This document shows positions 62,300-64,000 of a DNA stretch of 64,000 nucleotides, in pieces (position 1 is the stretch's first letter; every line of letters starts with the position of its first letter). A model generated the notes under the pieces. That model was not told the DNA's origin. It saw nothing but the letters and a program-made list of their open reading frames with translations, and ran no database searches. Origin of the DNA: Archegozetes longisetosus (lineage: Eukaryota; Arthropoda; Arachnida; Sarcoptiformes; Trhypochthoniidae). The stretch is taken from the NCBI GenBank assembly GCA_018873245.2, contig JAEMBT020000009.1, forward strand, positions 6,363,180 to 6,427,179, in the 5' to 3' direction. The translations under genes and the position numbers were made by a program.

Positions 62300-64000
62300 T
62301 AAAGTTTGTAAGAAGAAGGAATTTCTTTAATAATATCTTAAAATTCCTATCGATGATCAAATCATCAAATTGCTATTAAAAATCAGTACTAAGTTTTTAA
62401 AGTTAAAACATTTAAATGAAACTTATACAGATATTTTAAACTTCTTGAGGAATGTGATTTTAATTCTACTGGTCTAAATATACATCAATCTGAATCAAAG
62501 TCAGACCTCATTTATTTAATGTTAATGTTTTTTCTAATACTTTAATAAGAAATTTTTCTGTTAAAAGAAGACTTATATTCAGTGTGACGGAGGAGTGCTC
62601 TAACTATTTTGCGTATAAGATGTTTGAGCTAAAAGAATGTTCTGATTGCTATCAGAAAACTGTATCAGCGCTTTAGTGTGAGAATTTGCTTTATTTAGCT
62701 CTCATGCAGCATGTGACAATATTGAAAATTCTCAACAAAAAAATCCTTCACACTCTTCATTTATATTTTCATTTAAAAAAATTGAAAAGGCTTCTATTAT
62801 AAAAATTTTTTCCTGATATGTTTTAGAAATTTTTGAATGTCAAGTTTTGATAATAAATAGTTTTTTAAAAAATTGGATTCCGGATTAGTTGTTAGTGTTT
62901 ATTATTCTCTGTTAATATTTATTATTGAAATTTTCTTTTGAATTTGTTTTCTTTTTTTATGAGCACGAATTTGAGTTCGATATGTGTGTTATGAGCTGAC
63001 TCATAATTTGAGTCTTTACAACAGCAAAATGAAGTTATTTTAATTACTCTAGTTTACAACAAGTCATAGAAACTTCTTATAATAATTATTATATTATGTA
63101 AAACATCTATATACGAGTTTAGTTTCCTATTACAAGATAAAATATGAATTTTTAGATTAACCATTCATTTCTTGATTTTACAGCTCGAATTGTTTTGATG
63201 TATTGTTATGCAGATATAAATTCTCTGATTTGAAATCAGTTTTTCATTCTTTGAAAATAGTTTGTCAAACAGTTATCTTAAAAATGCTTTACATTTGATA
63301 TAATGCTTTACTAACGCTTTCAAGGTTATCGTTGTGTTTACGTTTGCTATGAATTGCGGTCAATATTTAAAAAGAATAAAAATTCAGATTTATTTTGTAT
63401 ATAAAATATGTGTTAAAAAACTTGAAAAGAACGTCATTCTTTGGGCGATAGCCTCGAGGAGAGGACCTCATTATGCCTCTGAGCGAAAGTGAAAAAGTGC
63501 TAAAAATAAGTAAGAATCTTTTAAAATGTGAAAACTATTAAATATATTTATAATATTTTATGTAACAACCAAATATTGAAATCATGTCTAAATCTTATGC
63601 CATGTTCCTTTTTATGTATTTTTATTAAATACTATTTTAAAGTACTTACAATTTTTAAAGAAAATAAAAGATTGCAATCAAACAAAATTTAATATTACTA
63701 AGTATTTAATAGAATGTTTGTTTCAGAACTCTGGATAAACAATTAATTTTAGTCCCCAATTATGCGTTTAGGTTTATGAGCTCGAATCAGGACGGCATAA
63801 CAGTAAAATGAAGCCGTCGTTTCGCTTGCAGAAAACTAGAGCTTAGCTAATCAATAATTTAACATTTTTACTTTATAAATAAAAATCTTATAAGAACTTA
63901 CAGACAGAAGCCCAATAACATTTCTCTCCTTTTATATTAAACCTACGAATATTTTGATTTGATTATGAAAAATCACATGCCGTATGCAACGCAAACAATG
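62300..64000. other. Gene-free end of the window
   Basis: Minus-strand counterpart of DNA upstream of the receptors (to about 63150) and then of 26280-26880. No ORF or element ends recognised. Confidence 0.5.

Larger units (their letters stand above)
57230..63200 (-). repeat. Inverted third copy of the receptor segment (block 3)
   Basis: Read on the minus strand it follows the order of about 12400-18690: upstream DNA, receptor, downstream DNA. At 63200-63980 it switches to sequence like 26280-26880, so the original unit was itself tandem before inversion. It is more diverged from blocks 1 and 2 than they are from each other, and it lacks the intron MITE and copy B MITE. Confidence 0.8.

Overview
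The window looks like nuclear DNA of an arthropod. It is strongly A+T-rich (about 70% by eye), genes are broken by short GT-AG introns, and DNA-transposon debris is everywhere (hAT, Tc1/mariner, MULE, piggyBac-like, fold-back). A secreted GH16 beta-glucanase next to neuropeptide-type GPCRs and an NRF-6-like acyltransferase would suit a mite or other soil arthropod, but the sequence alone does not prove the taxon. I see no tRNA, rRNA or CRISPR array.

Layout. 1-0.25 kb: the 3' end of an unidentified gene. 0.5-1.95 kb: a dead mariner-like transposase split by a small hAT MITE. 3.4-3.9 kb: an old hAT relic. 5.1-9.0 kb: a decayed gene of the nose-resistant-to-fluoxetine (NRF-6) family, interrupted by a MITE and, inside an exon, by a MULE derivative. 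9.8-11.0 kb: a minus-strand GPCR pseudogene, mirrored around a palindrome centre near 11.46 kb. 11.8-31.5 kb (block 1) and 32.15-55.35 kb (block 2) are direct copies of one segment. Each holds a class A GPCR followed by a GH16 glucanase on the other strand. 56.15-57.2 kb: an inverted repeat around fragments of an unknown coding sequence and a 40-bp minisatellite. 57.2-63.2 kb (block 3): a third, inverted copy of the GPCR part of the segment, carrying a full-length dead mariner.

Gene content is small. There are two intact-looking GH16 genes (280 aa, signal peptide, complete active-site motif). One GPCR copy is intact (block 2, about 340 aa in three exons). Two more GPCR copies carry a single frameshift and a fourth is a fragment. 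The rest is mobile elements, many with exact target-site duplications. Because the segment is duplicated, several insertions can be checked against an empty site in the sister copy.

The most notable structure is that each GH16 gene lies inside a 4.3-5.4 kb unit with long inverted repeats, an 18-bp terminal inverted repeat and an exact 8-bp flanking duplication. This is the architecture of a transposable element carrying a digestive or cell-wall enzyme as passenger.
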